Origin: an uncultured Lactobacillus sp.
GTDB lineage: Bacteria; Bacillota; Bacilli; Lactobacillales; Lactobacillaceae
DNA: 38,472 bases
Reading direction: 5' to 3'
Assembly (NCBI GenBank): GCA_945873395.1
Contig: CAMCCW010000003.1
Coordinates: forward strand, 1 to 38,472
The notes beneath the pieces were generated by a model, which ran no database searches, had not been told where the DNA came from, and saw only the letters and a program-made list of their open reading frames with translations. Both the position numbers and the translations under genes were made by a program. Below, piece by piece: positions 1 through 8,178 of the stretch. Position 1 is the stretch's first letter. Every line of letters begins with the position of its first letter.

Positions 1-584
1 ATATAAAAAAATGAGTCCAGAATAGTAGTATGACCAAGTAACTAAGCAATCTAAGCAGGACGACTGGGAAGGGATTAAGAAGTTTACGGCCGTATTACCT
101 GTTGTGAAAGATAAGGAATGAGTTCGGATGTTTATCTTGACGATTTAAGTATGACTAATCAACTTAACTAAAAGAATCGCTTAGATAACTGCCCAGTAGA
201 ACACAGACTTTTCCAAACCTACGCTGGAATAAGATTATACTCAGGAATGTCATAGTTGTTTATTATGAAGTGTAATTCAGGCCATAAAAATCATTTTTGA
301 TAATTTTAGAAGTAAGATTTTCCGTAAATCGTTTGACCATAATTAAATATGATTAGATCATCATATGTTAATTAAAGAAACAAATTTTATCTATTGATAA
401 AGAAGCATTACTGATGAATAATAGTAAATTGTAGAATAAATAATCCAAATGCCATGATAGCAAGCTTTGCAAATCTTGCTGTTTACTAAAAAAGCCTTTT
501 CAAATTAACGATAGGATGAATAAATTCATCCACAACATATAGGGGTCAAAATGTCAATACTTTCTATAGGTAGTATTTTGCGCT
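1..584. other. AT-rich gene-free leader region with possible decayed coding remnants
   Basis: No ORF of 60 codons or more occurs on either strand before nrdD. The stretch is visibly AT-richer than the genes that follow. Reading forward from base 11, a frame with two early stops continues as protein-like sequence (YDQVTKQSKQDDWEGIKKF...) to a stop near 119. A second frame from about 122 to 255 again reads protein-like with one internal stop. This could be a decayed gene with stops and a frameshift, but I recognise no family. The last 50 bases hold the nrdD control region. Confidence 0.4.
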
Positions 585-589
585 ATGAT
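556..589 (+). promoter_or_regulatory. Candidate nrdD promoter with inverted repeat
   Basis: An inverted repeat AATACT-N10-AGTATT (556-577) lies just upstream of a possible -10 hexamer TATGAT (584-589). The matching -35 (TTTCTA, 17-bp spacer) is weak and lies inside the repeat, as an operator would. It does not fit the NrdR box consensus well. An upstream stretch ACAACATATAGGGG (532-545) is a poor 10/14 match to an NrdR box. The regulator is therefore unassigned. Confidence 0.3.
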
Positions 590-620
590 AAGCACCGTTA
601 ACTTGAGAGGTGGAATTTGT

Positions 621-2855
621 ATGAAGGTACAAATAATTAATGAAAAAGACTTGAACAACCTGACCAACTTGAAGGTTGTTAAACGTGATGGAACGGTAAC
701 TGACTTTTATGCTTACAAGATTGAATTAGTACTAAAGGAATTGCATGCTGACGAAGCAACGCGGCAGATGGTGGCGTTGACGCTTGTTGATGCGCTAGAT
801 AATGAATCAACTGTTGATGCTTCGCGGATTGCCGAATTGTTTGTGGCTGGTCTTAAGAAGGCTGACCACCCAGAATTAGCTAAGATCTACCAGGACTACC
901 GGCGGCGTGATGAAGAGGCCTTTGCGGAAGCTACTAATCCGCAACACAAGCTGGAACAGCTCTTTGACCGGAATTCTCGTGTTGTTCATGAAAATGCCAA
1001 TAAGGATAGTAAGGTCTTCAATACCCAACGGGACCTTGAAGCGGGGGTTGTTAGCCGGGCCCTTGGTTTACGGATGCTTCCAGGTATCGTTGCTAAGGCG
1101 CATCTTCGTGGTGATATTCACTGGCATGACCTTGACTATTCACCAGTTACTCCAGAGACCAATTGTTGTCTGATCGACTTCGATGAGATGTTCAAGCATG
1201 GCTTTAAGATCGGAAATGCCTGGGTATCTTCACCACGGTCAATTCAGACCGCCACAGCCCAGATGTCCCAAATCATCGCTAACGTGGCTTCTCTACAGTA
1301 TGGTGGTTGCTCAGCTAACCGGATTGACCAATTGCTAGAACCATATGCTAAGCTGAACTACGAGAAGCACATGAAGGATGCTGAAAAATGGATTGCTCCG
1401 GATAAGCGGGAAGACTTTGCCCGGGCCAAGACCAAGAAGGATATCTATGATGCCATGCAGGCCCTGGAATATGAGATCAACACCCTCTATTCCAGTCAGG
1501 GTCAAACCCCATTCACAACCATTAACTTCGGTTTGGGAACCAGCTGGATTGCGCGGGAAATTCAACGGGCCATTCTCCAGATCCGGATCAAAGGTCTGGG
1601 TAAGGAACACCGGACTGCGATCTTCCCTAAGCTGATCTTTACCCTCAAGCGGGGGCTAAACCTCAACCCTGGTGATCCTAACTATGATATCAAGCAACTG
1701 GCCCTGGAGTGCTCCACCAAGCGGATGTACCCAGACCTGTTGATGTACGACAAGATCAAGGATATTACGGGAAGTTTCAAGACGCCAATGGGCTGCCGTT
1801 CCTTCCTGCAAGGATGGAAGGATCCTGAGACCGGTAAGGAAGTCAACTCTGGACGGATGAATCTCGGGGTAGTGACGGTCAATCTGCCACGGATCGCTCT
1901 GGAAGCTCACGGGGATAAGCAGCTCTTCTGGCAGATCTTCAAGGAAAAGATGCACATCTGCAAGATTGCCCTGGATTACCGGATCAAGCGGACCAAGGAA
2001 GCCAAGCCGGAAAACGCTCCTCTTCTTTATATGTATGGGGCATTCGGTAAGCGGCTGAAGAAGACTGACAGCGTTGATGAGGTCTTCAAGAACAGCCGGG
2101 CCACAGTTTCTCTGGGCTACATCGGTCTCTACGAAGTCTGCACGACCTTCTACGGGCCAAATTGGGAACACAATAAGGAAGCCCATGACTTCGCTGTTTC
2201 CATCACCAAGGCTATGCACGACCTCTGTGCTAAGTGGGAAGATGAGGAAGGCTACCACTTTAGTCTTTACTCCACGCCAGCCGAATCGCTGACGGATACT
2301 TTCTGCCAGGATGATATCAAGAAATTTGGCCGGATTGAAAACATTACGGACAAGGAATACTACACGAACAGTTTCCACTATGATGTTCGGAAGCACCCAA
2401 CCCCGTTTGAAAAGCTCTCCTTTGAAGAGGACTTCCCTTACCAGGCGGCTGGTGGCTTCATCCACTACTGTGAATATCCGAACCTGCGCCAGAATCCTAA
2501 GGCCCTGGAGGCAGTTTGGGACTGGGCCTACGATCACGTTGGCTACCTCGGTACCAACACTGCCATTGACCAATGCTTCAAGTGTGGCTTCAAGGGTGAA
2601 TTCGAGGCCACTGCTCGCGGCTTCAAGTGCCCACAGTGCGGCAACCATGATCCAGCAACCTGTGATGTGGTTAAGCGGACCTGTGGCTACCTCGGTAACC
2701 CACAACAACGGCCAATGGTTCACGGTCGGCATGAAGAAATCATTCACCGGGTTAAGCACATGAATCCAGGGATGATCGCTAACGCTGCCGAATTTGAAAA
2801 GAACCGGCAGATGGATGCGAAGGCCCACGCCAACATCACTGGTGACCAAATTTAA
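621..2855 (+). CDS. nrdD: Anaerobic (class III) ribonucleoside-triphosphate reductase, large subunit
   Basis: Oxygen-sensitive glycyl-radical enzyme that reduces NTPs to dNTPs in the cytoplasm. The N-terminus (about residues 10-100) reads as an ATP-cone allosteric domain (KVVKRDGTVTDFYAYKIELV). The core has NCCLIDFDEMF and CSTKRMYPDLL. The C-terminus has the four-cysteine zinc site (CFKCGF...CPQCGN) and the glycyl-radical motif RTCGYLGNP, with the radical glycine near residue 689 of 744. The track start at 585 is rejected because GAGAGGTGG (605-613) is well placed for ATG 621, giving MKVQIINEKD. It is followed by nrdG, its activase, after a short hairpin. Length is normal for the family. A 407-codon antisense ORF here is a shadow. 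Confidence 0.97.
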   Translation: MKVQIINEKDLNNLTNLKVVKRDGTVTDFYAYKIELVLKELHADEATRQMVALTLVDALDNESTVDASRIAELFVAGLKKADHPELAKIYQDYRRRDEEAFAEATNPQHKLEQLFDRNSRVVHENANKDSKVFNTQRDLEAGVVSRALGLRMLPGIVAKAHLRGDIHWHDLDYSPVTPETNCCLIDFDEMFKHGFKIGNAWVSSPRSIQTATAQMSQIIANVASLQYGGCSANRIDQLLEPYAKLNYEKHMKDAEKWIAPDKREDFARAKTKKDIYDAMQALEYEINTLYSSQGQTPFTTINFGLGTSWIAREIQRAILQIRIKGLGKEHRTAIFPKLIFTLKRGLNLNPGDPNYDIKQLALECSTKRMYPDLLMYDKIKDITGSFKTPMGCRSFLQGWKDPETGKEVNSGRMNLGVVTVNLPRIALEAHGDKQLFWQIFKEKMHICKIALDYRIKRTKEAKPENAPLLYMYGAFGKRLKKTDSVDEVFKNSRATVSLGYIGLYEVCTTFYGPNWEHNKEAHDFAVSITKAMHDLCAKWEDEEGYHFSLYSTPAESLTDTFCQDDIKKFGRIENITDKEYYTNSFHYDVRKHPTPFEKLSFEEDFPYQAAGGFIHYCEYPNLRQNPKALEAVWDWAYDHVGYLGTNTAIDQCFKCGFKGEFEATARGFKCPQCGNHDPATCDVVKRTCGYLGNPQQRPMVHGRHEEIIHRVKHMNPGMIANAAEFEKNRQMDAKAHANITGDQI

Positions 2856-2862
2856 CGATGAT

Positions 2863-2893
2863 AAAGGGACCGCCACCACTACGGTCCTTTTTA
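2863..2893 (+). terminator. Hairpin with T-run between nrdD and nrdG
   Basis: AAGGGACCG and CGGTCCTTTTT pair (one G-U) around a 9-nt loop. It sits 8 bp after the nrdD stop and directly before the nrdG ribosome binding site, so it may partially terminate and reduce nrdG relative to nrdD rather than end the operon. Confidence 0.7.
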
Positions 2894-2913
2894 TATAGGA
2901 GGAAAAGAGAAAG

Positions 2914-3501
2914 ATGCCAAAAGAACGAGCAACTCGATTGCCAAATAATCCTAAACCTAAGGAATGGCTGGCTAAGGACCATTCACTGCAATATATTGCG
3001 GACTACAAGCCCTTTAACTTTGTGGATGGGGAGGGGGTCCGGTGCAGTATCTACGTCAGTGGCTGCCTCTTCAACTGTCCCGGCTGCTACAATAAGGCTG
3101 CCCAGAACTTCCACTATGGACAACCATATACAAAAGAGCTAGAAGACCAGATCATGGAGGATCTCTCCCAAAGCTACGTTCAAGGACTGACACTGCTGGG
3201 TGGAGAACCCTTCTTAAATACCCAGGTATGCTTGAAGTTGGTTCATCGCCTGCGTAAGGAATTTGGGCATACAAAGGACATCTGGGTTTGGTCTGGTTAT
3301 ACCTGGGAAGAATTGCAACAGGAGTCGGCTGACAAGCTAGAACTCCTGCATAATCTGGATATTCTGGTTGATGGGCGTTTCCTGTTAGCTAAGAAGGACC
3401 TGACTCTCCAGTTCCGGGGAAGTTCCAACCAACGGATTATCGATGTCCCTAAGTCCCTCGCTGCCGGTAAGGTCGTTATCTGGGACAAGCTTGTTCACTA
3501 G
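2914..3501 (+). CDS. nrdG: Anaerobic ribonucleotide reductase activating protein (radical SAM)
   Basis: Uses a [4Fe-4S] cluster and S-adenosylmethionine to generate the glycyl radical on NrdD. The cluster motif is CLFNCPGC (C-x3-C-x2-C), near residues 50-60. It is followed by the SAM-contacting LLGGEPFLN, which is typical of NrdG/PflA-like activases. The protein is 195 aa, slightly longer than the usual 150-180 aa because of an N-terminal basic extension (MPKERATRLPNNPKPKEW). TAGGAGGA lies upstream with a rather long spacing. It is cotranscribed with or attenuated from nrdD, and only 11 bp separate it from the SufB/D-like gene downstream. Confidence 0.95.
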   Translation: MPKERATRLPNNPKPKEWLAKDHSLQYIADYKPFNFVDGEGVRCSIYVSGCLFNCPGCYNKAAQNFHYGQPYTKELEDQIMEDLSQSYVQGLTLLGGEPFLNTQVCLKLVHRLRKEFGHTKDIWVWSGYTWEELQQESADKLELLHNLDILVDGRFLLAKKDLTLQFRGSSNQRIIDVPKSLAAGKVVIWDKLVH

Positions 3502-3512
3502 GGGAGAAGAAA

Positions 3513-4457
3513 ATGGCAGATTTAAATAGTGCAATTTGGCAACAGGAGCCTGGCTGGCTACAGAAGAAACGCCAGCTGGCAACGATGTTACGCGCTCGTT
3601 TTCCGCAGCAAGATAACCAGACCGACTGGCTAGGAGCATGGCAAGATGAACAAGCTAAGTCCAGGCACTCGACGGGGTTGATTACCCATAGTGGCGATTA
3701 CATTGCTCAGCCTCTCAGTCAGGCCGTCAATGAATACTCTGAAATGCTACAGGAGAACCTGATGGAGAAGGCGATCTTTTGGCAGGATGGTCAGTTAAAT
3801 GCTGCCCATCTTGCTAGGATTGATAGTGGCCAGTTCATCTATGTGCCAAATGAAACTACGCTGACGGTTCCCATTGCGTTCGCGCCGACCCTGGATGGGG
3901 AGAATCCCCATAATGTGATTATTGTGGGTGCTGGTAGTCGGGTAACGATCCAGGAGACCACTCAAATAACAAATACCGGAGCAGTGTATGCTGGAACTGA
4001 ACTTCTGGTGGGGAACGGCGCAACGGTTACTTATCGTCAATTTAACCATTTCGCAGGCAAGCGCGCCCTACAGGCGGTCCATATTTACCAGGCGCAAGGG
4101 TCACAGGTTCACCTCGAGTATGGTCAGGCGAGTGCGACGGACCTGACGACGAGTCTGTACAGCTTTCTTGATGGTCGGCAGACCCAGTGGACAGCCGATG
4201 TTGCCTTAAGGGTACCAGGAGAAGCCCACTACGAATGCCGGCCGGTCCTTGATGGTTACGGACAAGGAACCGCTGGCCATCTCCACCTCTGGGGGCAATC
4301 AACCACCCCGGCGGACCTTCAGCTTGACCACCTCAAGACTGGCTCTGGGGAACCACTAGCGATTACCGAACAATTGAAACGCTTGGCGCCGGAAAATGCG
4401 ATCGCTGACGCTCTTCCTGCGGCTAGTTGGTTAAAAAATAAGTTTGAGTATGCCTAA
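3513..4457 (+). CDS. Orphan SufB/SufD-family Fe-S cluster assembly protein
   Basis: The C-terminal two thirds reads as the SufBD beta-helix core (for example NPHNVIIVGAGSRVTIQE and AVYAGTELLVGNGATVTYRQ). In SUF systems SufB and SufD pair with the ATPase SufC as a scaffold for Fe-S clusters. At 314 aa this is shorter than usual SufB or SufD (about 420-460 aa). No sufC, sufS or sufU lies nearby. GGGAGA (3502-3507) supports the start at 3513. The 11-bp gap after nrdG suggests translation from the same message. One inference is that it helps supply or repair the NrdG cluster; another is a diverged protein with an unrelated role. Membership of the fold is fairly sure; the function is not. Confidence 0.8.
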   Translation: MADLNSAIWQQEPGWLQKKRQLATMLRARFPQQDNQTDWLGAWQDEQAKSRHSTGLITHSGDYIAQPLSQAVNEYSEMLQENLMEKAIFWQDGQLNAAHLARIDSGQFIYVPNETTLTVPIAFAPTLDGENPHNVIIVGAGSRVTIQETTQITNTGAVYAGTELLVGNGATVTYRQFNHFAGKRALQAVHIYQAQGSQVHLEYGQASATDLTTSLYSFLDGRQTQWTADVALRVPGEAHYECRPVLDGYGQGTAGHLHLWGQSTTPADLQLDHLKTGSGEPLAITEQLKRLAPENAIADALPAASWLKNKFEYA

Positions 4458-4500
4458 AACATGTTACGTCCTTGTTACAAAGAAGCTATTTTTTCGCTAA

Positions 4501-4546
4501 AAGAAGCCGATTCAATCTTTTAATTGATTAAATCGACTTCTTTTTT
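4501..4546 (+). terminator. Intrinsic terminator after the nrdDG operon
   Basis: AAGAAGCCGATT pairs with AAATCGACTTCTT around an AT-rich loop and is followed by six T residues. The rest of 4458-4811 holds no gene, only this terminator and the control region of the first apf gene. Confidence 0.8.
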
Positions 4547-4685
4547 GTCACTAATATTACAAATTATCAGAATAAGACGGATAGGGGTAAAAGCCTATCA
4601 TAACAACGTTTAGCATCTTAAAATGAGAAAAAATGGGTGGAATTGTTACAAGTTATTACGTTAATGGGGGAATTTGTTATTCCTG

Positions 4686-4718
4686 AGTAACTCGCCTGTA
4701 ATTTACGGAGTGTATAGT
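4686..4718 (+). promoter_or_regulatory. WalR-like direct repeat and -10 element of apf copy 1
   Basis: AGTAAC-N5-TGTAAT (4686-4702) fits the TGTWAH-N5-TGTWAH form known for WalR (YycF) boxes. It lies 10 bp upstream of a -10 element TATAGT (4713-4718). There is no good -35, consistent with an activator-dependent promoter. The second apf gene has the same arrangement with identical spacing (10601-10633). The 5' leader to the start codon is about 90 nt. Confidence 0.5.
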
Positions 4719-4811
4719 ATAAACCGTTGATTGATATGAGCGATCAACATTCCAACAAAGATAATAAAAATTAAAAACTAATAGAACTAAAAAGGATGGG
4801 ATTGAATCTTT

Positions 4812-5564
4812 ATGAAGTTATCTAAACACATCGCTAAAATTACTGCCGCTGTCGCTGGTGCTGTTGCGCTGGGAACTATCGCAACTGCTACTACCGCTAA
4901 CGCCGACTCAATTTACACGGTGCAAAGTGGTGATACTTTATCAGGAATCTCCTACAAGTTCGGTCACGACCTGAGCTTCGTTGATACGCTGGCATCCACT
5001 AACCAAATCGCTAACAAGGACCTGATCTATGTTGGCCAAAAGCTGGTTATCAAGGATAACGGTGAAGTTGCTCCAGCAACCCAAGCAGAAGTTGCTACTC
5101 TTCCTAGTGCAACCCCTGAATCTGCTTCTGCTGCTGAGAACTCAGCCGCTACTAGCCAAGCTGTCGCTAGCCAAGCAACTAGTGCTGCTAGTCAATCTGC
5201 TACTACTCAAGCAACGGTTGCTGCTACTAGTGCTACCCAAGCACAACCTTCAGCTGCACAAACTGCAACTACGACTACCCAGGTACGGACTGCCGCTGCT
5301 ACCAACACTGCCAATGTAAACTACACTTCCAGCGTTTCCGGTAACGATGCTGCTGCTAAGGCATGGATCGCTGCTCGTGAATCTGGTGGTAGCTACACTG
5401 CCCGGAACGGTCAATACGTTGGTAAGTACCAATTATCTGCATCTTACCTGAACGGTGACTACTCCGCTGCTAACCAAGAACGGGTTGCTGACCAATACGT
5501 TGCCAGCCGTTACGGTTCTTGGTCTGGTGCCCAAGCCTTCTGGCAATCACATGGTTGGTACTAA
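4812..5564 (+). CDS. Apf-type LysM peptidoglycan-binding secreted protein, copy 1
   Basis: Secreted cell-wall protein of 250 aa. Residues 1-31 form a signal peptide with cleavage likely after TANA. Residues about 34-80 are one LysM domain ([15 protein letters not shown]), which binds peptidoglycan. An A/T/Q/S-rich linker of about 95 residues follows. The last 70 residues ([12 protein letters not shown]...[10 protein letters not shown]) match the C-terminal domain of lactobacillus aggregation-promoting factors, related to transglycosylase-like folds. Such proteins are linked to cell shape and adhesion. It has its own promoter and terminator, so it is monocistronic. Copy 2 at 10701 is nearly identical at both ends with a shorter linker. 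RBS AAGGATGG lies upstream. Confidence 0.9.
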   Translation: MKLSKHIAKITAAVAGAVALGTIATATTANADSIYTVQSGDTLSGISYKFGHDLSFVDTLASTNQIANKDLIYVGQKLVIKDNGEVAPATQAEVATLPSATPESASAAENSAATSQAVASQATSAASQSATTQATVAATSATQAQPSAAQTATTTTQVRTAAATNTANVNYTSSVSGNDAAAKAWIAARESGGSYTARNGQYVGKYQLSASYLNGDYSAANQERVADQYVASRYGSWSGAQAFWQSHGWY

Positions 5565-5590
5565 AATCAACTTTAATAACTAAATTTCAA

Positions 5591-5626
5591 AGAATCATGG
5601 TGGATTACCGCCATGGTTCTTTTTTG
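5591..5626 (+). terminator. Intrinsic terminator of apf copy 1
   Basis: AGAATCATGGTGG pairs with CCGCCATGGTTCT around ATTA and is followed by a T-run. Confidence 0.9.
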
Positions 5627-5645
5627 CTATAGTCCTTACCAATTA

Positions 5646-5702
5646 GTAAGTTACTTACAATAAAGTGGCTACTTGTTGACTGCCTTGTACTAATTTATAG
5701 TA
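5646..5702 (+). promoter_or_regulatory. Promoter and inverted repeats upstream of the OYE gene
   Basis: TTGTTG (5673-5678), a 17-bp spacer and TATAGT (5696-5701) form a plausible promoter. The -10 is embedded in an inverted repeat TACTA-N5-TAGTA (5688-5702), a shape similar to operators of DUF24/HxlR redox sensors. A second repeat, GTAAG-TTA-CTTAC, lies at 5646-5658. The HxlR-type gene downstream is the natural candidate regulator, but this is inference. Confidence 0.45.
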
Positions 5703-5737
5703 GATAGTGAAGAAATAAACAAAAGGAGTGCATGACT

Positions 5738-6991
5738 ATGGCTAATCTAAATGACACATTGACGTTCCGGCACGGGGCAACGGTGGCAAACCGCTTTGTT
5801 CAGCCACCAATGCTGACCAACAGTGGTGAGGATGGTTACGCAACAACGGATACCATCAACTACTATAACGCTCACGCCAAGTCTGGTGGACTGATTATTA
5901 CGGAGTACATGTACGTTACCGAGAACGGTGGCCCAGCCCTGACTTGGAAGCGGGGTCGCGAACAGCTGGCGGTCTACGATGACAAGTTCATTCCCCAGCT
6001 CAAGAAGGTTGCCCAGGCGATGAAGCACGATGGCAATAAGGCGATTATGCAGATTGCCCACACTGGTCGTGAGGCCAATTACCGGGCGATGGAGGGCAAG
6101 AAGGTCTACGCTCCAACCGGCCTTGAGGATGGCATGGACTTCCCATTCCTACCATACAAGGTGCATTCACTGTCCGATGATCAGATCAAGGAGATCATTG
6201 CCGGATTTGGCCAGGCTACGAAGCGGGCAATTGCGGCTGGTTTTGATGGTGTTGAGATCCACGGTGCTAACCATTACCTGATTCAGCAGTTTGTTTCGGC
6301 TTACTCCAACCGGCGGACTGACCACTGGGGCGGTTCCGTTGAGAAGCGGATGAACTTCCCATTGGCAGTGGTCAAAGCGGTGATGGATGTTGTTAAGAAG
6401 GAAGCACCAAAGGACTTTATTGTCGGCTACCGGATTTCTCCGGAAGAGATCCATGGAAAAAACGTCGGTTACACCTGGCATGAATCCACGCACCTGATCG
6501 ATACGATCACCAAGAACTACGACTTAGACTACATTCACCTCTCCATGCCGCATTACAATGCCAAGCCAGGAGATGTTATGCTTCTCGATACTGATAAGGC
6601 GGATGCTAGCTTCAAGGATTCTCAGAAGCCATTTGCCACGCTCTTCAAGCCATACTTGAACGGTGCCAAGGAAATTATCGTCGGCGGCATCAACAACCGT
6701 GCAAAGGCAGAGGATGCCTTGTCCTTAGCTGACCTGGTTGCCGTCGGACGGGAAACCATCATTGATCCACTCTTTGCTGAGAAGATTCTGAACGGTGAGG
6801 ATGACCAGGTTATTGATGAGATCACCGTTGATCAGGTTAAGAAGAACCATATGACCCAAGGACTGATTGATACTTATTCTGGTCCAGCCGCAGGGATTCC
6901 ACTTCCCGGTGCAGAGAACATTAAGTCCTTGCATCAGGGCTTCGGTGGCTGGAGCGAAATGAAGTACCCTAAGAATGACGAGACTAAGTAG
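5738..6991 (+). CDS. Old yellow enzyme family NADH:flavin oxidoreductase
   Basis: FMN-dependent TIM-barrel oxidoreductase, typically reducing activated alkenes, quinones or other electrophiles with NAD(P)H. The family pattern HGANHYLIQQF...SNRRTDHWGGSVEKRM is clear (about residues 180-210), and the FMN-phosphate region VGGINNR...ADLVAVGRETI is near the C-terminus. It is about 417 aa, the usual length for the single-domain class, without the extra Fe-S/FAD domain of 2,4-dienoyl-CoA reductase. ATG 5738 is preferred to the track start at 5732 because AGGAG (5724-5728) is only 3 bp from 5732 but 9 bp from 5738. The next gene is an HxlR regulator and the one after is MsrA, suggesting a thiol/electrophile stress group. 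The physiological substrate is unknown. Confidence 0.92.
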   Translation: MANLNDTLTFRHGATVANRFVQPPMLTNSGEDGYATTDTINYYNAHAKSGGLIITEYMYVTENGGPALTWKRGREQLAVYDDKFIPQLKKVAQAMKHDGNKAIMQIAHTGREANYRAMEGKKVYAPTGLEDGMDFPFLPYKVHSLSDDQIKEIIAGFGQATKRAIAAGFDGVEIHGANHYLIQQFVSAYSNRRTDHWGGSVEKRMNFPLAVVKAVMDVVKKEAPKDFIVGYRISPEEIHGKNVGYTWHESTHLIDTITKNYDLDYIHLSMPHYNAKPGDVMLLDTDKADASFKDSQKPFATLFKPYLNGAKEIIVGGINNRAKAEDALSLADLVAVGRETIIDPLFAEKILNGEDDQVIDEITVDQVKKNHMTQGLIDTYSGPAAGIPLPGAENIKSLHQGFGGWSEMKYPKNDETK

Positions 6992-7017
6992 TCCTAATTA
7001 AAACGGATGCCCAGCAG

Positions 7018-7043
7018 ATATTGTATAATGATAGAAACAATAT
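7018..7043 (+). promoter_or_regulatory. Inverted repeat around the hxlR-type gene promoter
   Basis: A perfect 7-bp inverted repeat ATATTGT-N12-ACAATAT spans the -10 element TATAAT (7024-7029). No good -35 is visible. A transcript starting near 7036 would have a leader of only about 11 nt before ATG 7047. The position is right for autorepression by the winged-helix protein encoded just downstream. Confidence 0.5.
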
Positions 7044-7046
7044 AGA

Positions 7047-7457
7047 ATGGCTGTGTGTGGCATGGAAAAACGAAATTACTTTTTGGGTTGTAACTACATT
7101 ATTGAGATGGTTAGTGGTAAATGGAAACCATCGATTATTTGTTCACTTGGCTTAGCACCTAAGCGTTTTGGAGAACTGCGTCGTTACCTACTGAATCTCT
7201 ATGGAACTGCACCTGCGGAGAAGGTCCTAAGCCAGCAGCTCCATCAACTGATCGATGAACAAATTGTTAAGCGAACCAATTACAGCACCATCCCACCTAA
7301 GGTTGTATACTCACTGACGGATCGGGGAAAGCAACTTAAGGGCCTGCTGATTCAGATGACTGAATTTGCTGAAAGTATCCAAGACGACTCGGTTAGCTTT
7401 GAGTACAGTTCTGCTGTGATGAAGGGAGAAGCCAAGGCCACCCATCAGAAGAAATAA
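7047..7457 (+). CDS. HxlR/DUF24-family winged-helix regulator, possible redox sensor
   Basis: Short DNA-binding regulator of the HxlR (DUF24) family, 136 aa. The signature CNYIIEMVSGKWKPSIICSL...RFGELRR is at residues 15-50. The cysteine just before this helix is the redox-active residue in sensors such as YodB, CatR and HypR of Bacillus. A further cysteine sits at residue 4 and another at residue 32. The start is uncertain: ATG 7047 has no clear RBS but a very short leader, and ATG 7062 would remove the first cysteine. It lies 55 bp after the OYE gene with its own -10, so it is probably a separate message. Control of the OYE gene and of itself is inferred from position and the two inverted repeats. 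Confidence 0.88.
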   Translation: MAVCGMEKRNYFLGCNYIIEMVSGKWKPSIICSLGLAPKRFGELRRYLLNLYGTAPAEKVLSQQLHQLIDEQIVKRTNYSTIPPKVVYSLTDRGKQLKGLLIQMTEFAESIQDDSVSFEYSSAVMKGEAKATHQKK

Positions 7458-7465
7458 GATACCTA

Positions 7466-7513
7466 AAGTAAAAGGTAATCAGGAAGGGAAACTTCCTGGT
7501 TGCTTTTTACTTT
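7466..7513 (+). terminator. Intrinsic terminator after hxlR-type gene
   Basis: AGTAAAAGGTAATCAGGAAG pairs with CTTCCTGGTTGCTTTTTACT around a 5-nt loop. It is a long stem with a T-run in its 3' arm. Confidence 0.8.
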
Positions 7514-7536
7514 GTGGAAGTATTTGATCAATAATA

Positions 7537-7565
7537 TTGCCCAGCGGGGAGTGAGGCTATATAAT
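7537..7565 (+). promoter_or_regulatory. Promoter of msrA
   Basis: TTGCCC, an exact 17-bp spacer and a consensus -10 TATAAT (7560-7565), about 43 bp upstream of the msrA start. Confidence 0.6.
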
Positions 7566-7607
7566 CATAGCAATTCAACAGCATGATCATGAGAAAGGGT
7601 GAATGAG

Positions 7608-8126
7608 ATGTTAGATACGGCAATCTTTGCGGGCGGTTGTTTTTGGTGCATGGTTAAGCCATTTGACACCTATCCCGGAATTAAAAAGGTGGAGTCCGGC
7701 TATACCGGCGGCCACGTTGCCAATCCCACCTATGAACAGGTGAAAACAGGAACCACCGGCCATACGGAGGCAGTCCGAATCACCTTCGATCCTGATGTGG
7801 TCTCCTATGCGGACCTGGTGGAGATCTACTGGCACCAGACGGACCCAACCGACGCGATGGGGCAGTTTCAGGACCGGGGCGATAATTACCGACCGGTGAT
7901 CTTCGTCAAAAATGACGAGCAACGACAAATTGCCGAACATTCTAAGCAACGACTGGCAGCTAGTGGGCAGTTCGATCAGCCGATCGTCACCCAGATTGAA
8001 GATGCTCAGCCCTTCTACCTAGCAGAAGATTATCATCAACAATTTTATAAGAAAAACCCGGCGCGATTTGCAATGGAAGAAGCAGGTGGTCGTGAGCAAT
8101 TCAAGCGCGACCATTGGCAGAAATAA
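7608..8126 (+). CDS. msrA: Peptide-methionine (S)-S-oxide reductase
   Basis: Reduces the S-epimer of methionine sulfoxide in proteins and free methionine, repairing oxidative damage. The catalytic motif GGCFWC is at residues 8-13, and the family pattern [15 protein letters not shown] follows. [11 protein letters not shown] near the C-terminus is also typical. The ORF-track start is a GTG at 7599. ATG 7608 is preferred because GAAAGGG (7593-7599) is 8 bp upstream and the protein then starts [10 protein letters not shown] as in homologues. The length of 172 aa is normal for stand-alone MsrA. It has its own promoter and a shared terminator with the convergent gene. Confidence 0.95.
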   Translation: MLDTAIFAGGCFWCMVKPFDTYPGIKKVESGYTGGHVANPTYEQVKTGTTGHTEAVRITFDPDVVSYADLVEIYWHQTDPTDAMGQFQDRGDNYRPVIFVKNDEQRQIAEHSKQRLAASGQFDQPIVTQIEDAQPFYLAEDYHQQFYKKNPARFAMEEAGGREQFKRDHWQK

Positions 8127-8164
8127 AAAATCCCTGGACCATCATTTTGGTGATCCAGGGATTT
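8127..8164. terminator. Bidirectional terminator between msrA and the PEPCK-like gene
   Basis: AAATCCCTGGA pairs with TCCAGGGATTT. A/T tracts on both sides fit termination of the two convergent genes. Confidence 0.85.
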
Positions 8165-8178
8165 CACTATTTTAAATA

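Noticed and set aside
532-545. NrdR box upstream of nrdD
   Set aside because: Only 10 of 14 positions match and no correctly spaced second box is seen; not enough to claim.
1656-2879. 407-aa minus-strand ORF antisense to nrdD
   Set aside because: It overlaps the certain nrdD gene fully, has no recognisable domain, and is explained by codon usage of nrdD.
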